A DNA stretch of 64,000 bases from Hemileia vastatrix (GCA_030280995.1 JASXTE010000007.1:13703501-13767500), one strand, 5' to 3'. Shown: positions 12,001-21,153, counted from the first letter of the stretch. The notes: generated by a model from the sequence alone, not told the origin. Translations and numbers: made by a program.

Positions 12001-12250
12001 TATTTTGAAGCCTTTTGGAAGACCTTCTTGAGGCACTAGAGGCTTTACTTCCTTCTGTGGTACTGGGGGAAGGGGGTTTGGTTTGTTTGCATTTCCTGTC
12101 ATTTCCACATCCTGCAGTATGTGAATTCTTTGTGTTAGTATAAGATTTTTTATGACCAACTTTAGAAGAACTTACAGTGTCAGCATCATAGTCAATTTCT
12201 ATTTCATCCACTTGCATGTTATCCATTTTTTCTGCCAAATTGTTGGACAT
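6083..12250 (-). CDS. Gag-Pol polyprotein of Ty3 chromovirus
   Basis: Uninterrupted frame of 2,055 codons. In order: a serine-rich N-terminus; coiled coil about 360-480; Gag core about 570-720; a zinc knuckle of the form CxxC-x7-HxC at 775-788; aspartic protease with LDSGAGGS (Asp 888); reverse transcriptase with YIDD at 1243-1246; RNase H with YTDAS (Asp about 1392); integrase with the CDSC pair at 1662/1665 and a core with Asp 1695, Asp 1757 and Glu 1793, giving D-x35-E; and a C-terminal chromodomain-like segment about 1998-2050. The chromodomain places it in the chromovirus branch of Ty3 elements. All catalytic motifs look intact. The first roughly 230 codons may not be translated in this frame, because splice signals and an overlapping conserved frame lie there (see 11569-12175). 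The start at 12250 is the first ATG of the frame. Confidence 0.93.
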   Translation of the reverse strand: MSNNLAEKMDNMQVDEIEIDYDADTVSSSKVGHKKSYTNTKNSHTAGCGNDRKCKQTKPPSPSTTEGSKASSASRRSSKRLQNKKASSATTNQQPIQSYKRVEDRKYEVQSKGRHIVGSGPRTQEPDSGPGPSSVASQSASVSGSTFTATQLNHPKSKYYGSRAMEMGLSNESLPTECATPSSSSAWPIQNTQFPSTSSSLPTRQEKEGPSTIPNPAPGEVSSSAMVSNLVDSHLGMFSNKSSSAGNIIEHGERTVKPVKRQLPVTSSPIDVIIKLSFDEPLHLTSTSLINPSLAIKNDSVPPEIYTLIEKTSEEILKDTLDFNIVKDKHVRDVLIHENDRLNNLHLQCKVSSSVQDTAYLKIKETLNIVLSQQKQIRSDHRAISDRNISLHKTLSELKPLIEENYSFKNEIKSLQNEFKKLKNDFHALSTKHSVSEDRNVLSLAKVNDQMSEIPRIRNYVSDLQEKFSTLNTNNELNEISVNKLHKNKGKRPEQSSSFLPHISTIKQTDNESVKSFATSKTSCDGHAPAVSVNNEISEHLAKLQELLIMNNSNQKVDHPSSQKNWPKLDQYPTFDGDSSSDWQHFIQRIDNLKRSYKLPDEEIVSKLISLFSNVALMWYESVLLDNNHYTWNDWKSLIENQFGGSKFRLAQQRLYENTRYVSSSVENPIVFLMKITKILRAIDPKLDYDIWRDKILYKLPNSLRDLIVARTEHVRENSSFINICNEVLLNHRYEPKNYLSKSYNDQNKHSIKLPEKSGKPSAPVAPKKYATNTCYKCNKPWQKGHVCDKKIHLVEQNEDTDEVELDVNNSSSDCESNISYDNESVTDVLMLEHDVHYLNNISEHCVLNLSSVENAEIIKDITNNSIPISPLKAPVIINGKNVDVVLDSGAGGSVVSEKALASVDKEYLSKLLPITSEKWRGYGSTLFPIGKYKTSVFFKYNGGFVRAICEFVVMKNDNLSNWFIMGNDSLTMFVVKLDPANNCFTLGMNGKRKFKISSPRPSGHLLKSCNSLTQCKGRTTTEMDDLLHEINTASFGDQLTCEQKDSIVASITSFPMAFSHGSHVLGIVQEEMKITLSCNLSDIPPTLKKKPYPASPSKRKDIEDNIETLLKMNIIEKVDVTPKYCVISPVLISYEKDKARLCGDYRALNTYTVDDIYPLPRINSIHATLQGAKFISCLDGNKGYHQVPVEKNSQNFLLIATQMGIYKYVRMPFGPKNAPSVFQKVMDNTFHQEIIEGWLMVYIDDIIVFSKTFDEHMIHLNRVFQKMDKINMTLSLKKCKFGFQSLKVLGHVVSGLQICVDHNKVADIQNVKAPNSVREIQSFLGMCGYYRQYIKNYQVIALPLTKLTRKDVAFLWNNDCQKAFNTLKSCLMTAPILALPDFNKPFVLYTDASFIGLGAALHQKQIINDKFSEVVICYISRTLRNSELKYGSTQLEWLAVVWALEKLHYYLDDQKFELVTDCSAVKSLLNLKTPNRHMFRWQLAVQEYRGRMTIIHRAGNVHSNVDMLSRLPLPNNDSNPAYVPEDDTVHIHGIFIVDMEEELLQLILDSYDKDSDLNKLVTIFNDPKNASIQALIKTLPAKYQNALSKGKFSIEDGYIYYRRKLTNVIVIPPSRKETILKLCHDDILAGHFDLEKTLIRIKNTAWWANMSEDTKLYVESCDSCQKSKRLTGKRAGLLQHIEAPSAPWKIINMDFVTGLPVAGKDSFNFCWLIVDRFTKMCKFIPTHKDVSTKELAFLWLSYMFNIIGFPKAIISDRDPKFTSEFWTSLMDICGCELKLSTAHHPQTDGLAERMIQTLEDMIRRYCAFGLEYKDNERFTHDWVTLLPGLEFAYNSTVHSVTEKKPFELWLGYVPNTPAQILNNKLPKLELHPGVKSFMQMQQLCRKHAQSCIDKAFEYEKKRWDKSHKEYTFNKGDEVLISTVHFNLQGNHKLKDPFVGPFVVKRMVGDNAVEVVLYSPYDRKHPFFPISLLKPYTSNSDLFPKRRGRPKKNPQEVTETAEIDKILNDRIITSERGTEYLLRYKNKSSEHDAWIPGKEISNLPALLKKYKKKKS
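11569..12175 (-). CDS. Alternative gag N-terminal frame with candidate introns
   Basis: A second open frame of 196 codons (11569-12159) overlaps the start of gag-pol. It encodes a coiled coil (heptads around ISNLSSHIKEL), a Pro/Gln-rich stretch and an MEVEQWKWD motif. The degenerate relative at 15419-15934 conserves this frame: it has a matching KxxxIKK..P...Q.....L segment and VEKWKWD. A textbook intron joins the polyprotein start to this frame: donor GTAAGT at 12170-12175, branch site TACTAAC at 12134-12140, acceptor CTGCAG ending at 12112 (64 nt). At the far end a donor GGTAAGT (11572) and acceptor CTGCAG (11515) flank 58 nt. Joining at both introns leaves the main frame out of phase by one, so the mature gag structure is unresolved. 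Confidence 0.5.
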
Positions 12251-12934
12251 ACTAGTGGAAAGATTTATAATTTACTTTTTATTTTATAAAAAAAATAAAA
12301 AAGTTAGTCAATAATTGCTCCAAATAATAAAAAAAAAATTTATTAATTAAATTATAGAAAAAATAATTTTCAATATAAAGTAATAATTAAAAAAAATTAA
12401 TTTTAAAAAAATGGATTGCAAGGTTAAATTGGGAATAACAATCAAGTTAATTCAACCAATTAATTACCAATATTAAATATGGCAATATATTTGGGACTAA
12501 GCACAATGTACTTTTAAGTCAACCAAAATTAACAATAATTAATAAAAAAAAATTAAATTAATAATTCAATTTTTTATTAAAATATGTCAATTCTTCTAGG
12601 ACTAAGAGGATTTAACACTCTATAATGGTCAACTAGGAAAAAAAATTTTTTTTTAAATTGAACACTTACACTCAGTGAATCAGCAATTAAGCCACAATCA
12701 CTGTTATTGCAATAAAAATATAGTAATAAGAGTGAGAGGCGCAAAGGTGAACTTACTATAGTGATCGAAAAATCACTTCAAAATAATATAAAAATTAATC
12801 TTATATAAACCTAAGATGTCGAACCCAAGTTCGAAACACAGTCGCGGCAAAAGTTTTGTTTTGCTAGGTGGTCCGTGCGTTTTGTCGTTCGTCGCCAGGC
12901 TCGATCGTCGTCGTCGTTTGGAAAGGTCCCCAGT
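12251..12934 (-). other. Leader of the chromovirus with tRNA primer site
   Basis: AT-rich 5' leader between the 5' LTR and gag. Two nucleotides inside the LTR the minus strand reads TGGGGACCTTTCC (12920-12932), a fitting primer-binding site for the CCA end of a tRNA. A GC-richer patch (12816-12934) includes a segment resembling a tRNA T-arm (about 12818-12843). No other gene is seen. Confidence 0.7.
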
Positions 12935-14075
12935 TGTCAGTCAGTTGTCTAGAAGAGGTAAGAAAAATAGGAGAAAAAGGAGGAGAGAAGGAGGATGACA
13001 AGGGAAAATAAGAGGTATAATTTGTAATAGTATTTTATTTTTATTTAAGAGGGAAAACAACGGCGAGCAACTCTGAGAGATGACAAAAGCTTAGTATTTA
13101 TTAATAATAATATTATTCAATGTAAGGGTTCTGCGCGGCAAACACTTTTAATTACTATTAGACTTAAAGCAACCTTTGATTTGTTGTATAGAATTTAAAT
13201 TAGATCTGTATTACTAATAAAAAAAATATAAACGTAATAAAATGGTTATTTAATTTGTTGAGTGTATAATAAGTGATGAGGCTACAGGGGATTATCCAAG
13301 GCCCTTTAATAGGCAATGGGTCCTCTGAAGCGCTACTATCTTTGTAAATACAATGATTAGAATGGAATAAAACAAATATATCAAAAGATTAAATGAAACA
13401 TAACAATATAGAGAAAAACATGAAACAAATAATTAAAACCCCAATTAAGAATCCAATTTCCCCGCCATTAATTCCCAAATCAGTAAGTGACAATAGTGAA
13501 TAACTAAACAAGATTGGAAACATAGGAACTATGAGAAATATAATTCCAAACAGATGGTACATTCTGATTAAAGGACATTTTAAGTGAAACAAAAAATAAT
13601 TTGACGCAACAAAACAAGCAATTAATCTCAATTTAGTCCAAATTAATTTATTTGTTTTTTTTCTAACACAATTAAGGGTCAAAAGAAGCGTCATTAATTA
13701 TTGTTTAGTATCATATGAGAGGTATTATTTAATATATAAATTTAAGTAATTAATTTAAATATATTATAAATCAATTTTACACTTGTAATTATAATATATG
13801 TATTTCAATTAATTAAATATAAATTTATAATTATTAAATACATAAAAATGCGCCATTATTTGTAGAATATATTATATTATGCTCAATTTAATTGTATATA
13901 AAAATATATATAACCAATAAATTTAATGTAACACTTGTATATAATAAAATTCTTATATAATTTCATTATGCAATAAAATATTAAGTTATATTCATTAAAT
14001 ACAAGTCTTACCCACTCTTTAAGGTTTTATAATTTATATATAATTTACTGGACTCCTGGAATAGCCTGGCTGACA
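12935..14075 (-). repeat. 5' LTR of the full-length chromovirus
   Basis: 1,141 bp, same length as the partner LTR. It ends at the minus-strand CTGACTGACA next to the primer-binding site. Differences from the 3' LTR are scattered single substitutions. One of them creates an earlier stop, so the LTR open frame is shortened here to 101 codons (13389-13694). Confidence 0.94.
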
Positions 14076-14080
14076 GTTTT

Positions 14081-15934
14081 CATTAAACATTATTGTTCTA
14101 GCTACAACAATGTCTCTGACAGATATAGGTAATTTACATATTATTTTATCTTTCCATAAGTTAAAATCTATATTTGGCTCAATGGCTTTTAATATTTTAT
14201 TTAAATTCATTAATCATACCATAGGCTGTTCACCATTTAATGGATTATATCTTGTTTTCTCATATAATCTTTTCTGAGTTAGTCTGAATTTAGAACCTCC
14301 AAATTGTTTTCAATTAGTTGTTTCAATTCAGCCCAAGAGTAATCTTTACTCTCACTAAATACAGCTTCAAACCATAATAAAGCAACATCCTTAAAGAATG
14401 AAATTAGTTTTGATGTTATTTCTTAATCTGGTAACTTATATGAAAATTGTAAACTTTAAATTCTTTGAATAAAATGTTGCCAATCAGAGCTGGCTTACCC
14501 ATCATAAGTTGGGTACTGGTCAATTTTGGGCCAATTCTTCTGATTGGATTTAATCTCACTAATCCTGGGAGAATACAATAACTAATTAACTTAAGATAAA
14601 TGGTCTTGTATTTCCTCTTGCACTTATTTGTGAATCACATTTGTTTTTTTCAGATTTGACACTTCCACCAGATGTTTTCATTTTTGGTGGTATTGGGAAT
14701 GATTGAGATTCATTTTTGCAAATGAATGGATTATGATTATACTGTGTATACTTAGGAATATCCTGATTCATTAGTAGATTGGCAGTTAGAATCTCAACCT
14801 TATTTAATTTTTGTAACAAATAAGAGACACTTTTGTTTTTTTTTTGAAAAAGATAACTTTGTTCTTGATTCATATTTCAATAAATGTGCTTCATACAATT
14901 TTTCTAACTCACATAATTTGTTTGAAAGATCACTATATTTATTACTTAAGGAATCATATTTAAGAGTTAGAGCCAAGTGTTCTTTCTCTAATTCTTTATT
15001 TCTTGTAGCCAGTTAAGAAATATTCAATGTTAGGGACAAAATTGTGTCACTTGTGAGATTAATTTCCTGTTCCTCACACTCAGTCATTCTATTCCATAAT
15101 ACTGAAACAATTCTATGGACAGTTGTATTTTTGTTAAAATACTCAACATCTTCCTTCTCACATTCTTCACTATTTTGTGAAGCTCTCAACTCACTAATAA
15201 GTGGTGAAAACTGAGGTCTAACTTTATTATTATTATAAATAGTACTATTGTTATTGAAAAAAGATAAATCAGGTGTATCTACATCAAAACCCAATTGTCT
15301 AAAATCCACCTCAATTTTCTGGACAGATTTCACATCAATTATATTACCTACAATTTAATCATCACTATTGTGTGCAATCTGAGAAAAAAATCTACTTACC
15401 AAGGGATAGGAGAAAGACCTAATTTTTGGTACTTTTTCTTTGGCTTGTAAGGGTAAGTTGAAGTGCTCTGATGAGGGGGTGGATCCTTTGGCAATTTTGA
15501 CTGGCCCACTGTTGGTGAAACCAATCCCATTTCCATTTCTCTACCAAGATCTTGTCCTGAGAATGACCTGATCCTCCTTGGATAGGGGATAGCTGGTCTA
15601 TCTGTACTCCCTTCAGCTCTTCCAGAGTTTGGTTTAAATGCTGTAATCCTATCCTGCAGTTTGTTTCCACCTTTTCCACTTCCTTTATGATAGAAGATTT
15701 TGACTCCTCCAGCTTCAGAACTTTTTTTTACAAGTGGGACAGTTGATCCTGAATAGGAGGTGATATCTTCTTTATGTTTATCTTTTTTAGAAGGGTGTCC
15801 TTTTCTTCTATGCTAATTTTTCTGGCTGTGGGTAAGACTGACCTTCTATAGTGATGTCCTGGTACATTGTTTTTAGCCTTAGACCTGGTATTAAAATCAG
15901 GTTTATCACTTACATTGTCTATTGGAGAACTCAT
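14081..15934 (-). pseudogene. Gag region of the old Ty3 element
   Basis: Continuation of the old element on the far side of the chromovirus insertion. Fragments with gag similarity run from about 14100 to 15934, with open pieces at 14586-14873, 15013-15333, 15419-15679 and 15728-15934. The last begins MSSPIDNV and is the likely gag start. VEKWKWDWF in the 15419-15679 piece matches the alternative gag frame of the intact element. A splice donor GGTAAGT near 15392-15398 and an acceptor before GTAATAT near 15345 sit at positions equivalent to the candidate second intron of the intact copy. Several frameshifts and stops inactivate it. Confidence 0.84.
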
Positions 15935-16012
15935 TATGTCTAAAATAACTATTTTTTACACCTAAAAAATTAAAAAACTGTACGTTAATCAGTAGACAAA
16001 AAATAATAGCAA
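15935..16012. other. Start of the old element's leader
   Basis: AT-rich sequence upstream of the degenerate gag start. It is interrupted at 16013 by the SINE target site and resumes after 16582. Confidence 0.5.
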
Positions 16013-16023
16013 TATAAATACTA

Positions 16024-16571
16024 TTTTTTTTTATTTCTTACAATCTCACCCAGCTAGGGGCATGAAGGCATGGTTAACTAATTGGCTAGGTACAAGTGGG
16101 GAGTAATGAATGTAATGAGTTAGGTAACAGAAGGGCAATTGAAAGGATGAAATGGGGGGCAGCCAGGTGGCTTTAGAACACAGATGGGGATGCCAATGGG
16201 GGAAGGGTAATCCTTGAGGGGTTGTGGTTTTATGGGCAGGGTTTTCAAGAATGTAAGGGGAGTGGAATTCTGCAGCTGACCCAAGTGAATTACCAAGCAC
16301 AATTGTCCAGATAATGGGGGGATGGCAAAGTGGGGGGGTTCTCCAGCCTTCACGCACATGTCCATCCACTGTAGGTCGCTGAGGGAGAATAGAGACATCG
16401 TGGGGATAATGAGACATTGACACCAGCATGAAAACGAGCGTGCCAACCATGAATGAAGGGGTGTGGTTAAAAAGGGGGGGAGGCGGCAGGGGTTTGAACC
16501 TGCAACAAACAAGTCAATGTAACAAGCGGCCATCCAGGCAATGATCTAACCACATAGACCATCTCTCCCCG
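16024..16571 (-). mobile_element. tRNA-derived SINE, about 548 bp
   Basis: Read on the minus strand, it begins CGGGGAGAGATGGTCTATG. About 75 nt in it carries GGTTCAAACCC, a perfect RNA polymerase III B box; the TGGTCTATGTGG stretch near the start is an acceptable A box. It ends in an A-rich tail (16024-16040). An 11-bp perfect duplication, TATAAATACTA, lies at both ends (16013-16023 and 16572-16582), as expected for LINE-mediated retroposition. Base composition is clearly richer in G+C than its surroundings. The two open frames inside (16046-16450, 16120-16533) are not supported as genes. The family is unknown to me and no second copy is in the window. Confidence 0.85.
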
Positions 16572-16582
16572 TATAAATACTA

Positions 16583-17007
16583 CTAATAAAAGTGCTGGAG
16601 CTTACCCTGGATTTATATTTTTATTTATTTAACTTAAATATAATAAAAATTTGACAATAAGTTTGTTAAAAATTAAATAATAAGTTTAACTAGACCTTTA
16701 TAAGGGTGAAAAATTAGCTTACCAAGCCTTAACCAAATACCAATTTAATTGGGTGTTATATTGGTGACCAAATACCAAGTGAAATTGAGAATATATTGGG
16801 TACAGTTACTACTGTAAATACCTAGTTTTTATTTTAAAAAATTAGTAAAATTATTATAAGGGTTCATTTACCCAATAAATGAGTTATACAGACCCACTAA
16901 TGTGCTGTAGACCTAAATATCTGGTTTCTATGAGCTATACTAAAGTAAAAATCACATCCTATGGCTTATACTAAATAATAAGTAATAATTAAGGAAAGAC
17001 CCCCAAT
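16583..17007. other. AT-rich remnant, probably leader of the old Ty3 element
   Basis: No gene is seen. It continues across the SINE duplication, so it belonged to the old element's 5' region. The expected 5' LTR is not recognisable before the next element begins at about 17008. Confidence 0.4.
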
Positions 17008-17210
17008 GGTCAGTGTACGCCAGTATCTAATTATGATCTCATAGTGAATATCAATAGTCCTACTACTTTTTTAAAAATTATTTAGTGATTAAAACTCAGG
17101 GGAAGACTATTAAATAGTTATGCTCAATAGTAACTGACAATATTTGGATTGGTGCATGCTAGTGGTGGAAAATAGGTTTATAAAATATAGTTATAGCTAA
17201 TATATATATA

Positions 17211-18297
17211 TTCAGACTAGGTATCCCAAGAACTGAGTATTTATTATGCTCAAATTAAAATAACCTTAATTAACTTAAGCTTTTGAGTTAAAATTATGGT
17301 TATAATAATTATATATATGGTTATTATGCTTATACATATATTCATTACACTTTTACATGACTTATATAAGTTTAAATAGCTTATCCATGTCCTTATAATA
17401 CCCATTTAATTTCTAATGAAGTCATAATATAATTATCTTAAGTGATATTAAGTAATTAAAGACATACATAAGCTTATATGAATACATAAATCTCAGATTC
17501 AGTGAAATATGTAGTTATATTATGTATATACAGGTCTATAAGCAGGTTTTAGCCTCTAAATAGCCTATACGCTTTTTTTTTCTTCTTATTTTAGGTCATA
17601 TTGACATAGTCAGTGGACTCACAATGCCTACACAAGCATATACACCTTTTCCAGGCGCATATATCCAGTTTGGACAACTTAATCTGCTTTCTTGAATGGA
17701 TTTTCATGGATTTATGGGTTGGGATATCATTCACCACACAATATGGGGGGCGGACTTGCTAGCAAGTCCGCAACCTTGGACCCAAACTCACCATAGATTG
17801 AACACACATTGAGCTATTGATAAAGGAACCATACAATCAGGGATGAACACCACTCAGCAGAACAGTTTTAGGTGGGTGTTCAAGTAGAGTTCAGTATGGG
17901 TTCAGTCTGAGTTCAGTCTGAGTTCCATCTGAGTTCCATCTGAGTTCAGGTTGAGGACTTGCTAGCAAGTCCACCCCCTATATTGCGTAGTGATTACTGG
18001 GTTAATATGGATGCTTGGGGATGTTATTGGGAGCTCGGAAAGTTAATTTGGTTCCTTTATATGCTTTGGGTTTCATTATATACTCTTTGTATGAGTTATT
18101 TTACCTGCTTCTTTATGGTATCCACTTTTATCTGTTTATTCCATTTATGGTATAGGTCTGTGGTATCATTAATTGTGATGGAGGGTCCTTACTGGAGGTC
18201 TGGGTGTTGAAACTTCTTGAAGTGGACTCCATGGGGAGGTTATGGGCCCTCACAGTGCTGTAATTTCTGGGGATAGCAGTGACATCATCTGGATTGA
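17211..18297 (+). repeat. LTR-like unit shared with 41634-42459
   Basis: After the MITE is removed, this stretch aligns end to end with 41634-42459, from the CTAGGTATCCC start to the shared end GATTGAAGGT. It includes a block encoding a Trp/Phe-rich membrane-like frame (17959-18210 here, 42115-42369 in the other copy). The start corresponds to TGTCAGCCTAGG in the better copy. I read it as part of an LTR of a Ty3-like family, but a DNA-transposon interior is possible. Confidence 0.55.
17732..17992. mobile_element. CACTA-type MITE, copy 1
   Basis: 261 bp with terminal inverted repeats CACCACACAATATGG and, at the other end inverted, CACTACGCAATATAGG. Each is followed by a GGACTTGCTAGCAAGTCC palindrome. 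The 3-bp duplication ATT is at 17729-17731 and 17993-17995. The related sequence at 42150 lacks the insert. The interior contains short tandem GAGTTCAGTCT / GAGTTCCATCT repeats. CACTA ends and a 3-bp duplication point to the CACTA (EnSpm) superfamily. Confidence 0.88.
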
Positions 18298-19128
18298 AGG
18301 TCTGTGCACTCCAGTGGATTTTGGTATAAGTAAGGGAGGATTTTGGTGGTTATTAGACATCACTTACTTACTAAAATTCAATTAAACATTTAAACACAAT
18401 TATTATCATTCAGAAATATATTGTAAAGCATTTATTAAATGATATTATCTTTATTTAAGCTATAACTATATTTTATTGATCTATTTTTCACCACTAGCAT
18501 GCATAAAATCTAAGTATTGTGAGTTTATATTGAGAATAACTATTTTATTAGTCTTCCCCTGAGTTTTAATCACTAAATCATTTAACAATAATCAGTAGGA
18601 CCATTAATATTTACTCTTAAATCATACTCAAACTCTAGCACACACTGACACCATCTAATCCTCATCTGCCAATTCCACCTTATTATGAATTTCTCCCTCT
18701 TCAAGGTCCCCCTTCAATAATTTTGTTCCAAAAGTATGTAGCTGGCCTGGTTCTGGGAACAATTCAGGATATCATGATAGAACATCTGTTTTCCTCCTTT
18801 TCTTCTCTGGTCATAATGTAACAACAAATTTAACTCTGCTTAGCAGTTCTTCCTAGCGTGCCTTCCAGAAAGTCAATTATTTTGTGGTCAGAAAGGTTTC
18901 CAAATTTTTATGATCTGTGTACATAATAACTTGTAACTGGTGTGGCCCTCCTTCTAAATATTGGGGCCAGGTGTTTATTCCTTCTACAAGTTCCAATAGC
19001 TCCTTATCATATATTTTTTAGTTTAATTTGGCACCTAGCAATGTTTGTGACAAATAAGCTACTGGGTGTAAGAGATTTTCAGCATTGTATTGGGATAATA
19101 CTGCACCTAGTTCAAAATTTGAGAAGTT

Positions 19129-20046
19129 TCATTCCAGAATAAAAGGCTTTAATAAGTCAGGGATTGCAAGAATAGGGGCTGTCACAAATTGTATTTTCAG
19201 GTAGTCAAAAGCATCTTGTTGGCTACTCATACAGATAAATTTGGCTTCCTTCTTTGTGAGGTTTTGCAATGGTTGGAAAATGTGGGAGTAATTTTCAATA
19301 AAATGGTGGTAAAAATTTTCAAAGCCTAAAAATGACTGGAGCTCTTTTACTGGTGCTGATGTTTGCCATTCTGTTACTTCCCTTACTTTTTTCTCCTCCA
19401 TTTTCACCCTATTCTTTGAAATGGTCATACCCAGGTAAGGGATTTTACTCACTGAGAAGATAAATTTCTCCAGTTTTAACCATACGTGGGCTTCCCTCAA
19501 GAGCTTAAAACAGTCATTTACCTGTATCTGGTGCTCCTCTATTGATCTGGAGTAAATCAGGTTGATATCCAGGTATACTTCTACATCTATTTCTTTTCTG
19601 TCTCTAAAGATGCTGTTGGTGAAGTTTTGGGAAGTGGAAGGTGCATTGCATTGAACAAATGGAATTACCAACCATTCAAAATGACCAAATTTAGTGCAGA
19701 AATCCAGTTTGTTTTCATCACCTTCTTTTACATGGATGTTGAGCTAACCTGACCTAAGATCTAGAGATTTGAAGATCTTTGAACCTTGAAGACTTTCAAT
19801 TAGCTCACTAGTCAAAGGAAGGGAATATCTGTTCTTTAACTTCAGCACATTTAACCTTCTGAAATCCAAGAAAGGTCTTAGTGAACCATCCTTTTTTCCT
19901 GTGAAGATCACAGGGGCTTCCCAAGAAGATTTTGATTCCCTGATGAAATCATTCTTCAAATTTTTATCAATAATCTCTTTTAGCGCTTTTGAATCCAATA
20001 TTGACAATGGGATTATGCAGCTAAATTTAGGAGTTGCACCTAACAT
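19129..20046 (-). pseudogene. RT/RNase H fragments of the truncated Ty3 element
   Basis: Open pieces 19744-20046 (RT fingers, with KKDGSLRPFLDFRRLN) and 19129-19671 (palm to RNase H connection) match the RT of the copy at 48309-48971. The catalytic YxDD box reads YLDINLIYS here, so the second Asp is lost. Stops separate the two pieces. RNase H remnants continue to about 18860. Confidence 0.88.
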
Positions 20047-21153
20047 CAGATTGATGGCAAGGTCATATGGTTAATTAGGTGGCATGGTTTTGACTCCTCC
20101 ATCTTCAAAAAGTGGTAAAAACTCCCAATAGGATTCAGCAATCATTTCCTTGAGGATTTTTGTTGGCTTTGAGGACTGGACCTTAGCTGAAATCTTTGAA
20201 GATATGTTCCATGCTGTTGCATCACATTCCAGTTATTCCTCTTCCTCAAGAGCTCCCTCAAATTCCTGAAACATAGCATCAAGAGAAAGTGTCAGTTATG
20301 GCAGCAAATCTACTGATGATAATAAAACACCAGAAAAATCACCCAGAGGGGCTGCTGACCTCTGAAGGAGCCATGGGGAAAATTCTTTCCCTGCACCATC
20401 CACCTTTCCATCTTCTGCCTTCTACTTCTGTTAGTGCCTTTCATCTCTTCTTTGGTCCTCTCTGGGGGTCCCTGTTGGTTCCCCATCCCCAGCCTGCTGC
20501 TTAGATTCAATAGAAAGCATCAGTTCTGGTGGCAAGTCAACTGATGATAAAAAACATCAGAAGACTTTCTGGGATGGTCCCCTGACCCCTGAAAGGGCCA
20601 GGGGGCCAATACTTTAGTGCAAGCTTTTCCTTTACTTCCCATATTAACCTTCTTTTCCTTCAATTCAATTCATGGGTTGTATTTATCCAGCCATGTCATA
20701 CCCAGTACCATGTTGTACTGGTCCTTCAGGTTTGTTGCATATGCCTTGCATTGAGACTTTCTTCCATCACACCATAATCTACACAAAACCTTCTCTTTTA
20801 CTTCTCCTCCCCCACTTGGGGATCAATAAAACATAATTAGACACCTAGGGTATTCCAATTTTTCTTTTTTCTTTTTATTTCTCTTAAAAACTTGTTAGAA
20901 ATAAAACAATCTGTGGCCTAAAATTCCAGTAGGGCTTGTGCATTTTTTGTGGCATCAAGGGTTATTAAAGGAAATTTCAAATTAATATGATTATCATTTA
21001 CTTCAAGTGGCTTACATGCTGATAATTCTTCTACTAAACTCCCCTTATTCTTTTCCCTCCAATCCGCTTAAGGAGGGAACAACCTACCCTCTTGAGCGCT
21101 TTCTTTTACCTGTGTCTTACCTGCTCTATCTTCCACCTCACTAACCCTAATTT
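20047..21153 (-). pseudogene. Protease and linker region of the truncated Ty3 element
   Basis: No long frame remains, but the nucleotide sequence matches the gag-to-RT linker of the complete copy (about 47240-48300 there). This includes the protease segment, which reads here as a decayed LLDxGAT motif near 20900-20950, and duplicated Gly/Pro-rich linker blocks at 20290-20620. Confidence 0.7.

Larger units (their letters stand above)
4906..14075 (-). mobile_element. Full-length Ty3/gypsy chromovirus, likely young
   Basis: Complete LTR retrotransposon on the minus strand. Two LTRs of exactly 1,141 bp (4906-6046 and 12935-14075) enclose a polypurine tract, a single long gag-pol frame and a leader with a tRNA primer site. 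GTTTT occurs directly outside both ends (4901-4905 and 14076-14080), a 5-bp target duplication. By eye the two LTRs differ at about nine positions, roughly 99% identity, so the insertion is recent. It interrupts the gag region of an older relative, whose sequence flanks both sides. Intact coding capacity, LTRs and duplication make this the best candidate for a recently active element in the window. Confidence 0.96.
17008..18650. mobile_element. Element with about 200-bp terminal inverted repeats
   Basis: The left end (17008-17200, starting TGGTCAGTGTACGCC) and the reverse complement of the right end (18460-18650, starting TGTCAGTGTGTGCTAG) align for about 200 bp at roughly 70% identity. They share blocks such as TTTAGTGATTAAAACTCAGG and GCATGCTAGTGG. 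Its interior holds an LTR-like unit (17211-18297), which itself contains a MITE. No target duplication is evident: the left flank looks like the old Ty3 leader and the right flank is a truncated second-family Ty3 element, so a rearrangement accompanied or followed insertion. No transposase is seen. Confidence 0.6.

Noticed and set aside
16046..16533. Two overlapping minus-strand frames of 134 and 137 codons
   Set aside because: They lie entirely within the SINE body, which has a pol III promoter and target duplication. The compositions look like chance openings in GC-rich sequence.
17880..17955. Short regularly spaced repeats that could suggest a CRISPR array
   Set aside because: The units are 11-12 bp in tandem without spacers, inside a MITE, in a eukaryotic genome.
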